Part shown: in pieces, positions 42,515-51,286 of the stretch
How the letters are laid out: each line of letters opens with the position of its first letter
Position numbering within the stretch: the stretch's first letter is position 1
Source: Streptomyces aquilus
GTDB taxonomy: Bacteria > Actinomycetota > Actinomycetes > Streptomycetales > Streptomycetaceae
Assembly: GCF_003955715.1 (NCBI RefSeq)
Contig: NZ_CP034463.1
Span: 186,001-250,000, forward strand
DNA length: 64,000 nt
Direction of reading: 5' to 3'
The notes under the pieces: generated by a model
Databases searched by the model: none
What the model saw: only the letters and a program-made list of their open reading frames with translations
What the model was told of the DNA's origin: nothing
Position numbers and translations under genes: made by a program

Positions 42515-43426
42515 ATGCAGAACGTGACCTTGAGCAACGGCGTAAAGATGCCGGTCCTCGGCTTCGGCGTCTACCAGATTCCGCCAGAACAGACCGAGCA
42601 GGCCGTCTCCGAGGCCCTAGCCGCCGGCTACCGGCTGCTGGACACCGCCGCCTACTACAGCAACGAGGAAGCTGTCGGCCGCGCTATCGAGAGCAGCGGC
42701 ATCCCGCGCGCGGACCTGTTCGTCACCACCAAACTGTGGGTCCAGGATGCCCCAGCCAGGGAGAACACCCGGCGCGCCGCCGAGGCCTCACTCGCCAAGC
42801 TCGGTCTGGACTACCTCGACCTCTATCTGATGCACCAGCCCTACGGCGACGTCTACGGGCAGTGGCACGCCATGGAGGACCTGAATCGCGAGGGCCTCGC
42901 CAAGGCGATCGGCGTCGCCAACTTCTACCCCGACCGCCTCGTCGACCTCGTCGTCAACAACGACATCACCCCCGCAGTCAACCAGATCGAGACCCACCCA
43001 TTCTTCCAGCGCACCGCCGACCAAAGGCTCATGCGCGAATGCGGAGTACAGATCCAGTCCTGGGGGGGCCTTGCCGAGGGCAGGCTCGAACTGTTCACTC
43101 ATCCGCTGCTGAACGAGATCGGCAAACAGCACGGCAAGTCGGTGGCCCAGGTCGTGCTGCGCTGGCTGGTCCAGCGCAGCGTCGTGGCGATCCCCAAGTC
43201 GGTGCGACCCGAGCGCATGGTGGAGAACATCGCCGTCTTCGACTTCGAGCTGACCGACGACCAGATGGCCTCCATCGCCGCCCTGGACACCGGCGCCTCG
43301 CTGTTCCTCGACCACCACGACCCGAAAATCGTCGCCTGGCTCGCCAGGAAACGTCTGAACCGCTCCGGGTCTGATGGATGCTCTGGTATCCCCGGTTCTG
43401 ATGGAGCCGGGTTGCTGGACAATTGA
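42515..43426 (+). CDS. aldo/keto reductase with IS-altered C-terminus
   Basis: 303 residues. Catalytic tetrad is complete: [15 protein letters not shown] (Asp and Tyr), FVTTKLWV (Lys), YLMHQPYGD (His); C-terminal [20 protein letters not shown] binds the NADP phosphate. The family normally ends DPKIVAWLA plus 3-5 residues; here about 22 extra residues (NRSGSDGC and on) read into ISAs1-derived DNA, so an insertion replaced the end while leaving the enzyme frame usable. Start ATG 42515 has GAAGGA upstream. It may reduce the aldehyde made by the EhpG-like enzyme. Confidence 0.87.
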   Translation: MQNVTLSNGVKMPVLGFGVYQIPPEQTEQAVSEALAAGYRLLDTAAYYSNEEAVGRAIESSGIPRADLFVTTKLWVQDAPARENTRRAAEASLAKLGLDYLDLYLMHQPYGDVYGQWHAMEDLNREGLAKAIGVANFYPDRLVDLVVNNDITPAVNQIETHPFFQRTADQRLMRECGVQIQSWGGLAEGRLELFTHPLLNEIGKQHGKSVAQVVLRWLVQRSVVAIPKSVRPERMVENIAVFDFELTDDQMASIAALDTGASLFLDHHDPKIVAWLARKRLNRSGSDGCSGIPGSDGAGLLDN

Positions 43427-43499
43427 CCGTCCAGAGCACGACAGCCAGGCGCTGATCCCGCGACGAAGGGCATATCGCCGCCCCGACGCGGACGCCGGC

Positions 43500-43745
43500 G
43501 GCGCAAGGGCTGGGGCTTGTGGGCCACCCCTGAGTCGCAAGTGTCCAGCAGCGGGACGTCCTTTCGGGGCGACTGCTTGAGCTGTCGTTGCAGCGTGCGG
43601 TGATTGCCCTTGATCAGCGCGATGTAGTGCGCGTTCTTGTCCTCGACGAGCAAGCGGGCGTGCGCGATCGATGCCTCCGTTCAGGGCGCTGTCCCGCGAT
43701 TTGTGCATCCGCACCCATCGTGTCGTGGAGAGACACTGACCGGGC
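43500..43745 (-). pseudogene. ISAs1-family transposase remnant
   Basis: The minus strand reads LLVEDKNAHYIALIKGNHRT, LQRQLKQSPRKDVP, the conserved block after the second catalytic Asp of ISAs1-type transposases, with a frame change to its left and right. Its left edge coincides with the altered end of the aldo/keto reductase. Confidence 0.65.
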
Positions 43746-43779
43746 GGCCGACTGGCCAGATGGGGTTCTAGGAATCCGG

Positions 43780-43809
43780 TTGGGCACGCCCGCGGACGAT
43801 GCGTACTCT
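43780..43809 (+). promoter_or_regulatory. sigma70-type promoter, leaderless
   Basis: TTGGGC (43780-43785) and TACTCT (43804-43809) with an 18-bp spacer lie so that transcription would start at about the ATG at 43818. There is no Shine-Dalgarno, which fits a leaderless message. Confidence 0.5.
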
Positions 43810-43817
43810 GTCGGACC

Positions 43818-44273
43818 ATGTGCTACCACGCTTTAAACGGCGCCTTCCGGCACTACGTGTGCATCGCGTGCCGACTCTCCTTCAAAGGCAGCACATGGCC
43901 GATCCGGAAGCGCATCTGTCCCGGCTGTCGTGAACAGCTCGTCTTCGCCGGCTACGACTTTGCCGCGCCCCGGCGACGTGACACGAAGGCATGGTCGGTC
44001 GTAGCGACTGTGCTTGCGCAGGGGCTGACTTACGATCACCGCCCTGGCTGCGGCTGCTCGCGACTCCCCTCTTTCCGACCCCGGACCCGGGCTCAGGTGC
44101 GTGTCCGGCGCCGCGCAGCCGAGCGGCTGGGCCTGCCTCTGTCGGTCACTCTCGCTCGCCGCGACGCCTTCACCTCGGAGAGCCGCGACGAGCAACCGCC
44201 CTCTCCGTCGGCCGCGAAGCGCGACACGACCCCCGGCGCCGGGCCGTCCTCCTCGTCGACACCACTGTCTTGA
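43818..44273 (+). CDS. zinc-ribbon protein of unknown function
   Basis: 151 residues. HYVCIACRLSFK and RICPGCREQLVFAGYDFAAP give two CxxC knuckles of a zinc ribbon; RRRDTKAWSVVATVLAQGLTY and a basic FRPRTRAQVRVRRRAAERLG segment follow. This is a conserved small actinomycete protein; function unknown, possibly nucleic-acid binding. The tail after about residue 120 is low-complexity (SSSSTP) and the true end may have been altered, since remnant DNA follows. Confidence 0.7.
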   Translation: MCYHALNGAFRHYVCIACRLSFKGSTWPIRKRICPGCREQLVFAGYDFAAPRRRDTKAWSVVATVLAQGLTYDHRPGCGCSRLPSFRPRTRAQVRVRRRAAERLGLPLSVTLARRDAFTSESRDEQPPSPSAAKRDTTPGAGPSSSSTPLS

Positions 44274-44518
44274 CCTGCTCCGGCAGCGTCCGGGAGGTCG
44301 GTGTGGCGGTGGTAGAGGCGATCGCGTTCCTGAGGCAGGCGGCGGTTGTGCTCGAGGATCTCCTTGCGGTAGCGGCCCGGGGCGGCCACCGCCAGCGCCC
44401 GCAGCCGCAACTCGGCTGCGGGCCGCCCCACCTACGCCCGCGACGCCGAGGAGCCGGGGCGAGGCGTTGGCCGCCGGATCGGCACTCGAGGATATGAGCT
44501 GAGTGAGCAGGTCAACGA

Positions 44519-44634
44519 CGGGGGGCAGAGTGGGAGCGGCTGGTGCCCGCGCAGCAGTACCTGCTGGAGACGCTCGGGGTGCACCCCGAGAGCGAGGGTT
44601 TGCCGAGGACGCCGACGCGCCGTTCCCGGGATGA
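44519..44634 (+). pseudogene. helicase-associated domain scrap
   Basis: One frame reads WERLVPAQQYLLETLGVHPE, then TRRSRDELW, matching the linker between helicase-associated repeats in large Streptomyces DEAD/DEAH helicases. About 38 codons only, ending where the IS4 remnant begins. The 250 bp to its left hold nothing I can support on the plus strand. Confidence 0.45.
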
Positions 44635-44637
44635 ACT

Positions 44638-45063
44638 GTGGGAAGAGTCCTGCGCTCGGGTGACCCGGTCGGGGTCGAACAGGAAATGTGGGCGCTGCTG
44701 ACCACTTACCATGTCCTGCGGATCGCCGTGGTGGCCGCCAACATCGAGTCAGCGCCGGGTCTCGATCCGGACCGGGCAAGCTTCACCACCGCCCTGGAGA
44801 CCGCCCGGGGCCTCCTGACCACCGGCCACGGCGTCGTCGCGGCCGCGGGGGACTCCGATCTGGTCGGCGACGTCGGCCGAGTGGTCCTGTCCGACCTGCT
44901 CCCGCCACGCCGTCTGCGCACCAGCATCCGCAAGGTCAAGTGCCCAATCTCCCGCTACCCCGCCCGCCCCGCTGACAACAGGCCACTGACCAGCCAGAGC
45001 ATCATCGGCATCGCCGTCACGCTCTCCACGGCCCACGACACCCCACCGCCGCCACAGGCCGTG
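44638..45063 (+). pseudogene. IS4-family transposase, C-terminal half
   Basis: VLRSGDPVGVEQEMWALLTT, YHVLRIAVVAANIESAPGLD, TALETARGLLTTGHGVVAAA, LLPPRRLRTSIRKVKCPISR: the end of an IS4 transposase including the late Glu region. The N-terminal half of the same type of transposase lies at 48.8-49.6 kb on the opposite strand, on the other side of the lodA/lodB-like pair. About 80 residues of the middle are missing between the two. Confidence 0.78.
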
Positions 45064-45133
45064 GAGCCCGGCCGCCCACACACCGACACCCGCCCCTTCC
45101 CGGACATCGCCGACCGCGGGCCGCCAGCACCGC

Positions 45134-45337
45134 GTGCTGACCATCCTCTCCGCCGATCCCGGCCACGCCTGGCACGACCGCGAACTCGCACGCATGCTGG
45201 ACATCACCAACCTGAACAGCTTCTGCGGTCCACTGACCCAATGGTCAAGCGAGGGCATCATCCGCGAGACGGGGCGCGCTCTCTACACCCTCGCAGGCCA
45301 TGCCTCTATGCCCTTGACCAGTGCGGACACCGCTTGA
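45134..45337 (+). CDS. small winged-helix-like protein, possibly a remnant
   Basis: 67 residues from GTG 45134: LTILSADPGHAWHDRELARM, LDITNLNSFCGPLTQWSSEG, IIRETGRALYTLAG, a plausible winged helix-turn-helix. There is no Shine-Dalgarno and the frame overlaps the end of transposase-like sequence, so it may be the end of a broken gene. The 170 bp between it and the LodA-like start contain the GGAGGG site used by that gene. Confidence 0.4.
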   Translation: MLTILSADPGHAWHDRELARMLDITNLNSFCGPLTQWSSEGIIRETGRALYTLAGHASMPLTSADTA

Positions 45338-45506
45338 CTACGCGGCATTGCCTGCGGACCACACGAACCCCGGCCCTGTGACGGACTGACGCCGGGCAGG
45401 ACCCTGACCCGCACCCCGCCCTCGGAACGCGAGTTCGGCCTGCGCCCTCTTCCTGTGCGACCACTTACCTTCGACCGGTTGAATCCACAACGGAGGGTTC
45501 CTTTTT

Positions 45507-47528
45507 ATGGACAGTCACATCGTGCAGGTGAAGATCCACCCCGCCATCGGTGTCGCCCGGGTCGGCAACAGCACAGAGGCACCCTTCATCGGCCCGGAAT
45601 CACCGGACCAGAAACCAGCGGACGCCGGCTCCTACAAGGACGCTTCCGGGGCGATACGGCGGCAGGCCGCACGATTCCGTGTGTACGGCTACAACGCCGC
45701 CGGGGAGGTCGTACGGGAACTGAAGCCGGGCAGCGAGGGTGTCACCGAGATCCAGTGGACGGTGCATCTGGCCAACAAGAAGGCTGCCTGGTACCAGTTC
45801 CATCTGGCGCTGGACATCCCCGAGGGCAAGACGCTCACGGCAGAGCAGTACGGCCGACGCAACGCCGACGTCGTGGGCGCCGACAGGAAGAAGCTGGTCA
45901 ACGATCCCGGCAGCCGCACGGTTCGCGGCTCGAAGACCGAGACGCAGAAGTTCGACACCGGCAAGGTCATGGACAAGGCGGTGTACCTCGGCGAGATCTC
46001 CACCCGTTCCGACGGCCGCCTGCTGGTGCTCGGCGGCCGGGGGAACTCCGCCTCCTACAAGAACAAGCCGATCACCGGCGTCACCAACAACGACACCTGG
46101 TACGACGACGTGTCCGACGGTCCGGTGACAGCGAAAGTCACCATCGACGGCCAGGTTCTGACCGCCGTACCGGCCTGGGTCGTGGTGGGACCTCCGCACT
46201 ACGCCCCCGGCGTGAAGTCCGTCCGTACCCTCTACGACCTGCTCTTCGACGTCTTCGTCCAGGCCGGTTCGCTGACCCGCCCGCAGCAGGTCTCGTTCGC
46301 CGATCACATCGAGCCGATATTCCGCAGGTTCTGCGATCTGCAGTGGGTCAACCATGGTTTCGCGACCCAGTTCGGCTGGAACGGCCCCAACTTCTTCCTC
46401 TCGCCGACGATGCGCAAGAGGCTCGCCGATCCGTCCGACCGAAGCCGGGAACTGCGCCGCCAGGTGTACGCCTCCTTGCGCAACTACGACCGTGACGGAA
46501 AGTCCCCGCTGCCGTGGCCGTGGCTGTACGGCGACGCCATGGCCAGCAAGCCCAAGTCCGTGCTTCAGCACCTGGCGCTGTCGCCGACCCAGGACTGGAT
46601 GCTGCAGCGTTGGGCGGACGGGGCGTTCGTGGCCGGACCCTTGCGGCAGCCGCGCCCCACGGTCGACGAGGCCCCTGCCGCCGAGCAGCCGGGGCTGCTG
46701 GACCGGGCGGCCCTGGAGGGCTGCGCCGCCGACGCGTTCCACCCGGGGATCGAGGTCACCTGGCCGATCAGGCACGCGAGCATGTTCAGCGCGCCCTTCC
46801 GCATCCGGCACCGCGCCCCCGCCACCGCGGAACCCGACTACGGGCCCACCCTGCTTCCGGACGAGGCGGTCTCCGCCACTGGCCCCCTCCAGGCACAGGG
46901 CCCCGGTGACCTCACCCGCTGGATGGCCGCCCCCTGGCAGGCGGACACCGCGAGCTGCCGCTCGGGCTACGAGGTGTTGGCCAACCTGGGGCCCCGGTAC
47001 AGCCCGTACCTGCCGACCTTCTGGCCTGCCCAGGTACCCAACCATGTGCTCAAGCTGGAGGACTTCGAGAAGGTCAACACGCCGTCGGCCGGGAGCGACG
47101 ACAGCGCCCGGGAGGAGGCATTCGAGCGGCGGGCGACCTGGCTGCGCGGACTCACCGGCACCATGAACGAGCAACGCACACAGATGATCAAGGACTGGGC
47201 CAAACTCGGCGTCGTCGAGGTGCGCGACTACACCGTGGGCGACGGGAAGTTCCCCGACCGGATCCTGGTGGAGTCGCGCCCGGGACAACCGCTCGCTCAG
47301 GCACCGGACAGGGCGAACCTCGTCAACGTGCAGGTGCCCGAGGCGGGGCCGCACGTGTTGGCCGCGGCGGCGGGCCGCTCGCCCGAGGGAAGGCTCGCCC
47401 CCGAAGCCGTCGAGGCTGAGTCCGCGGCGCGGGCCGTCGGCGAAGCGGCCCGGGCGACCGGCTACCGCGAGGAGGAGATCACCGCCGGATACCTCGAGAA
47501 ACTCGACCCCTTCCGCGACGCGCGGTGA
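45507..47528 (+). CDS. LodA/GoxA-like CTQ-dependent amino-acid oxidase
   Basis: 673 residues. N-terminal VKIHPAIGVARVGNS, RVYGYNAAGEVVRELKPG, EIQWTVHLANKKAAWYQF are LodA family hallmarks; GCAADAFHPGIEVTWPIRHA (about 405-424) is the conserved core; PWQADTASCRSGYEVL (Cys484) and PTFWPAQVPNHV (Trp506) are candidate partners of the cysteine tryptophylquinone cofactor. LodA (lysine epsilon-oxidase) and GoxA (glycine oxidase) release H2O2 and ammonia. The Cys-Trp spacing is shorter than I remember for LodA, so substrate and group are uncertain. GGAGGG precedes ATG 45507. The next gene overlaps by 4 bases and encodes the maturation partner. Confidence 0.85.
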   Translation: MDSHIVQVKIHPAIGVARVGNSTEAPFIGPESPDQKPADAGSYKDASGAIRRQAARFRVYGYNAAGEVVRELKPGSEGVTEIQWTVHLANKKAAWYQFHLALDIPEGKTLTAEQYGRRNADVVGADRKKLVNDPGSRTVRGSKTETQKFDTGKVMDKAVYLGEISTRSDGRLLVLGGRGNSASYKNKPITGVTNNDTWYDDVSDGPVTAKVTIDGQVLTAVPAWVVVGPPHYAPGVKSVRTLYDLLFDVFVQAGSLTRPQQVSFADHIEPIFRRFCDLQWVNHGFATQFGWNGPNFFLSPTMRKRLADPSDRSRELRRQVYASLRNYDRDGKSPLPWPWLYGDAMASKPKSVLQHLALSPTQDWMLQRWADGAFVAGPLRQPRPTVDEAPAAEQPGLLDRAALEGCAADAFHPGIEVTWPIRHASMFSAPFRIRHRAPATAEPDYGPTLLPDEAVSATGPLQAQGPGDLTRWMAAPWQADTASCRSGYEVLANLGPRYSPYLPTFWPAQVPNHVLKLEDFEKVNTPSAGSDDSAREEAFERRATWLRGLTGTMNEQRTQMIKDWAKLGVVEVRDYTVGDGKFPDRILVESRPGQPLAQAPDRANLVNVQVPEAGPHVLAAAAGRSPEGRLAPEAVEAESAARAVGEAARATGYREEEITAGYLEKLDPFRDAR

Positions 47529-48766
47529 GCGCCGCCCTCGCTCTCGGCGCGGACACCTACGACGTCGTGGTGGCGGGCGGCGGCCCGGCCGGCTGCGCCG
47601 CCGCGCTCATGCTCGCCCGGGCGGGCCGTACGGTCCTGCTGGCGGACGCCGGCACCGGGCCGCCCAAGCTCGGCGAGACGCTCGTACCCGCCGGGCGGGT
47701 CCTGCTCGGCGACCTCGGCATAGCCGACCGCGTTCTCGACTCCGGACACCTGCCCTGCTACGGCAGTCTTTCGGCGTGGGGTTCGTCCGACCTGCACACC
47801 GTCGACTTCATCAACGACCCGCACGGCCATGGCTGGCACCTCGACCGACGGCTGTTCGACCAGCGACTGCGCGACGCCTCCCGCGCGGCGGGGGCGGAGG
47901 TCGCCGAGGGCACGGCCGTACGCGAAACGGTGCGGACGCCGGACAGCGGCTGGACCTTGGTCCTGCGCGGCGGCACCGGCCCTGCCGGTAGCGAGTCGGC
48001 GGGCGAGGGCGGGCCCGATACCGGGCCGGCGTCCGGGTCCGGGGGCGGGAGCGGGTCCGCAGGCGGAGGCGGGGCCGCGTCCGGTGGCGAGCGTACGGTG
48101 CGCTGCCGCTGGGTGATCGACGCCACCGGCCGCGCCGCCGCGATGGCAATCCGGTGCGGGGCCCGGCGGCGGGTCCGGGACCGGCTCACCGCTCTGTACG
48201 TGCCCCTGGAAGCGGACCCGCTGGACACCGACCGCCGCTCCCTCGTCGAGTCCGACGAGGACGGCTGGTGGTACACCGCCCCGCAGCCCTCCGGCGGGCG
48301 CCTGGTCGCCTACTTCACCGACACCGACCTGCCGGCCGCCACCCACACCGCACGCCACTTCCACCGACGGATGTCGGCCACCCGCCACGTGTCCCGATGG
48401 GTCCACCGGGACGGGCCCCCGCCCACGTCACCCACCGCGCCCCGCCGGGCCGCCGCGCACACGGCGCACCTGGACCGGGTGTACGGAGACGGCTGGACCG
48501 CCGCCGGTGACGCGGCGGTCGCCTTCGACCCGCTCTCCTCCCAGGGCGTGCTGACCGCCCTCTACACCGGGCTGAGCGCGGGCCTGGCCGTCGACGCCCG
48601 CCTGAGTGGCGTTCCTGACGGCGCGGAGTCGTCCCTCGGCGCCTACGCGGACCAGGTCGCGGCCGCACGCAGCGCATATCTGCGCGGCCACCGTGTCATC
48701 CACGCCCAAGAGGCCCGCTGGACCGACCGCTCCTTCTGGGCGCGGCGCCTGGCCGACGTGCCCTGA
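47525..48766 (+). CDS. LodB-like FAD-dependent CTQ maturation protein
   Basis: 413 residues of the flavin halogenase/monooxygenase-like fold: VVVAGGGPAGCAAALMLARA (Rossmann), RVIDATGRAA-type WVIDATGR, and GDAAVAFDPLSSQGVLTALY as second FAD motif. LodB is needed to hydroxylate the Trp when CTQ forms. A 40-residue Gly/Ser/Ala-rich insertion (about 155-195) lies between strands. GTG 47525 overlaps the LodA-like stop (GTGA). A 12-bp-stem hairpin follows 21 bp after the stop. Confidence 0.88.
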   Translation: MSAALALGADTYDVVVAGGGPAGCAAALMLARAGRTVLLADAGTGPPKLGETLVPAGRVLLGDLGIADRVLDSGHLPCYGSLSAWGSSDLHTVDFINDPHGHGWHLDRRLFDQRLRDASRAAGAEVAEGTAVRETVRTPDSGWTLVLRGGTGPAGSESAGEGGPDTGPASGSGGGSGSAGGGGAASGGERTVRCRWVIDATGRAAAMAIRCGARRRVRDRLTALYVPLEADPLDTDRRSLVESDEDGWWYTAPQPSGGRLVAYFTDTDLPAATHTARHFHRRMSATRHVSRWVHRDGPPPTSPTAPRRAAAHTAHLDRVYGDGWTAAGDAAVAFDPLSSQGVLTALYTGLSAGLAVDARLSGVPDGAESSLGAYADQVAAARSAYLRGHRVIHAQEARWTDRSFWARRLADVP

Positions 48767-48787
48767 CAGCCTCGGCCGGTGCGAACT

Positions 48788-48819
48788 GAACTGCTCAGGC
48801 GCACCGGCCTGAGCAGTTC
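48788..48819 (+). terminator. hairpin after the lodA/lodB-like operon
   Basis: GAACTGCTCAGG and CCTGAGCAGTTC are perfectly complementary 12-bp arms with an 8-base loop; no U tract follows, as is common in Streptomyces. It sits at the junction with the IS4 remnant, so it might instead be an inverted duplication made by the rearrangement. Confidence 0.6.
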
Positions 48820-48836
48820 CGGGGCAGACTTCCGGT

Positions 48837-49565
48837 GATCCGTCGCGTTGCCGGGAGTGGCGAACTGCCGAACGTGGAGATCACTTCGTACGGCGACCTC
48901 TCGTAGCTTCCTCCGAACAGGACACGACCGTGGCGCTGGCCTGCACGAACCGCCGGCAGAGTCCGCTGCAAGGAAGGCGTTGGCGTCGAGGCCCTTGTCC
49001 CACAGCACCAGCATGTCCGGCGTCGAAAGGTGCAGCAAACGGCTGGCATAAGAGGTCTCGCCCTCGTCCGTGGGCCCGAACACGGCACCGATCAGGGACC
49101 TCGTCCCGGTCTCGACCAGCGTCATCAACTCCACTGTGGGACAGCCGTGATGAGCCGTCCGCCCCAGCCAGGCCCGGTTGTGTGGTGAATCGGGCACCCG
49201 CAGCGAGTTGCAGCCGTCGAACGACACCGTCCGGTACGCACCGAACAGCACCCCCGGCGTCGTCAGGCGGGCGGCGCGACCACCGGCGTTCCGGTCAGGC
49301 CGCCGTTCAGCTTGTCACAGACCAGCCGGTAGCCGACCGCGGGAAACAGATACATGGCGAGCAAGAAGTACATTCCGGCCCGGGACGGCAGATCACGCAG
49401 CCGCCGCTGGACTGTCCACGTCTCCGTCAGCACCGCGTCGACCAGCTCGAACGGCACCGCGGCGGTCAACTCGCCCAAGTGACTCGGCGCGCACGGGCCC
49501 GCGGCCACAGTCACCGTACGGGTAACGGTCGTCAGCGCGGGCGAGGAGGCAAGACGAACGGGCAA
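48837..49565 (-). pseudogene. IS4-family transposase, N-terminal half
   Basis: Reading leftward: HLGELTAAVPFELVDAVLTE, VQRRLRDLPSRAGMYFLLAM, VGYRLVCDKLNGGLTG and a stop; then, after a loss of about 35 residues, FGAYRTVSFDGCNSLRVPDS with the first Asp, ELMTLVETGTRSLIGAVFGP, LHLSTPDMLVLWDKGLDANA with the second Asp. The catalytic end is absent here and found at 44638 in opposite orientation. Start would be TTG 49565. Confidence 0.78.
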
Positions 49566-49624
49566 CGGAGCTCTTCGGGTACAAGCTGTCTTGGTCGACT
49601 GCCTGTACCAACGAGCTCCGTTGC
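49562..49624. repeat. inverted repeat at the IS4 remnant 5' end
   Basis: GCAACGGAGCTC (49562-49573) and GAGCTCCGTTGC (49613-49624) are perfect 12-bp inverted arms; a second inner pair GGTACA/TGTACC continues the stem. The left arm overlaps the first codons of the transposase half. It could be an inverted duplication of an IS end. Confidence 0.7.
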
Positions 49625-50119
49625 GTTTTACTCTCGGACACCCAACGAGCTTGCGTGACCTGCGAAAACGCTCCGAGAACCGGCGGCTGACCCTGCCCCA
49701 GCTGATCCGTCAGGTCGCCGACTCACTGGACGACCACGGCACCCACGCGCTGATCCTGGACGACATCACCCGCCTGCGCATGCATCGGGCTGACGACGTT
49801 CGAGGAACACTTCGACAAGAGGAAGGTCGAGCTCGGCAACTGCGCTCGCCCCTACGGCACACCGTGTCAGCACGAGCACGCATGCATCCGCTGCCCAATG
49901 CTCCAGATCAGGTGTCAGAGTTTCTACCGGCGCGCCTTGTGGGCGTCGCGACGCTGGGGTCAATGAACCAATGCCCTGGCCGCCGTCCACGCCCTGTTCG
50001 AGCACGAGCTTCGCGCACCTGAGGAACTGGCGTGCGCTGGCCAAGGGCCATCCCGTAAGACGCGTAAATCAGGCGCCCATGGGTCTATCTCGTCCCTTCA
50101 AATTGGTTGACATTCCGGG
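49625..50119 (+). pseudogene. fused remnants of an AAA transposition ATPase and an integrase
   Basis: Frame one (to about 49795): LTLPQLIRQVADSLDDHGTH, ALILDDITRLRMHR, the Walker B region of TniB-like transposition ATPases. Then in another frame from 49799: FEEHFDKRKVELGNCARPYG, TPCQHEHACIRCPMLQI, the Cys-rich end of Streptomyces site-specific recombinases. Both are short and abut each other, so two mobile elements have collapsed together. From 49990 to 50119 nothing is recognisable. Confidence 0.6.
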
Positions 50120-51286
50120 GTGGAATGTCGGACGTTCAGCCGTGGCCCACCGAACGGGGACAGAGGGACGGCTGGTAGATGGCGCTCAGTGGGGGGGAAC
50201 CCGAACTCAGGACGCGGGCGGCGCCCGGCGGCGCCTGCCGCGGTGGACGCGGGCCCGGGGCATGAGCTGAGGCAACTGGTCCCCGTGGAGAGTGTCTCGG
50301 CGCAGGTACACACGGCAGGGCGGGTGAAGGACCTGGGAAAGGCAGTGCAGTTCAGCTGGCCTGGGGTGTACTTCGAGGGCCGCTTCCGCGGGACCGGGGT
50401 CGGGGTGGTGCTCGACTGCGCGGCCGCCGACTACGACGTCCAGGTTGACGGGAGCACCGTCGCCACCCTGTTCACACCCGGCGACACCACGCACTGGATC
50501 AACGGTCTGCGGGACGGCGAGCACACGGTCCGGGTCGTCAAACGCAACGACACTCCAGGGGACACCAGCACGTTCGGAGGCTTCCTCGCCGCACCCGGGG
50601 GCGCCGTACTGAGCAAGCCGGCGCCACGGGACCGCCAGATCGAGTTCATCGGGGACTCCCTCACGGTGGGCTACGGCAATGTCTCGGGCACCCGGGACTG
50701 CAATCCGGAGCAGATCAAGCGGAACACCAACACCGACATGAGCCACGGCGCCCTCACCGCCCAGCAACTGGAGGCCGATTACCAGATCAACGGCTTCTCC
50801 GGCCTCGGCATGGTGCGCAACGTCGCCGGCATCTGCCCGGACGTCACGTACCGGACCTACTACGACCGCGCTTTGCTGAACGTGGACGGCGATGTCTGGC
50901 AGAACCCGGGGACGTGGCGCCCTCAGGTCGTGGTGATCAATCTCGGCTCCAACGACTTCTCCGACCTCACCCCCGCTGAACCGTGGAGGCCTGACAGCCT
51001 CGCGGCCGCCTACCGCACCGCCTATGGCAAGTTCCTTCGGAAACTGCGGACGCGCTACGGTCTCGGCACCACGCTCGTGGCTGTCGGCTTCGACAGAAAC
51101 GCCGAGCATGTGCGGCAGGTCGTCGAGGCGCGTAACGATGCCGGCGACAGCGGGGTCCATTACTGGTTCCTCGATCAGGCGGGCCTGGACTTCCTCGGAT
51201 GTGACGGCCACACCTCGGCTCATGACGACCGGGTGATCGCCGACCGCCTTGCCCCGTTCCTCAGGAGCCTGCGAACGGGATGGTGA
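50120..51286 (+). CDS. SGNH/GDSL esterase, carbohydrate esterase family 2-like
   Basis: N-terminal jelly-roll (about 60-150: VKDLGKAVQFSWPGVYFEGR, VQVDGSTVATL, LRDGEHTVRVVKRND) and an SGNH hydrolase domain (about 165-385): IEFIGDSLTVGYGN with the Ser, VVINLGSNDFSDL with the Asn, GCDGHTSAHDDRVIADRL with Asp/His. CE2 enzymes remove O-acetyl groups from polysaccharides and are normally secreted, but no signal peptide is visible here. The frame opens at GTG 50120 without a Shine-Dalgarno and its first 45 residues look random; the native leader was probably lost in the rearranged DNA upstream, and the start is uncertain. Confidence 0.78.
   Translation: MECRTFSRGPPNGDRGTAGRWRSVGGNPNSGRGRRPAAPAAVDAGPGHELRQLVPVESVSAQVHTAGRVKDLGKAVQFSWPGVYFEGRFRGTGVGVVLDCAAADYDVQVDGSTVATLFTPGDTTHWINGLRDGEHTVRVVKRNDTPGDTSTFGGFLAAPGGAVLSKPAPRDRQIEFIGDSLTVGYGNVSGTRDCNPEQIKRNTNTDMSHGALTAQQLEADYQINGFSGLGMVRNVAGICPDVTYRTYYDRALLNVDGDVWQNPGTWRPQVVVINLGSNDFSDLTPAEPWRPDSLAAAYRTAYGKFLRKLRTRYGLGTTLVAVGFDRNAEHVRQVVEARNDAGDSGVHYWFLDQAGLDFLGCDGHTSAHDDRVIADRLAPFLRSLRTGW

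Noticed and set aside
44093..44431. Minus-strand frame with a coiled-coil-like segment (RYRKEILEHNRRLPQERDRL)
   Set aside because: Protein-like in a short part only and overlaps the zinc-ribbon gene; possibly another remnant but not supportable.
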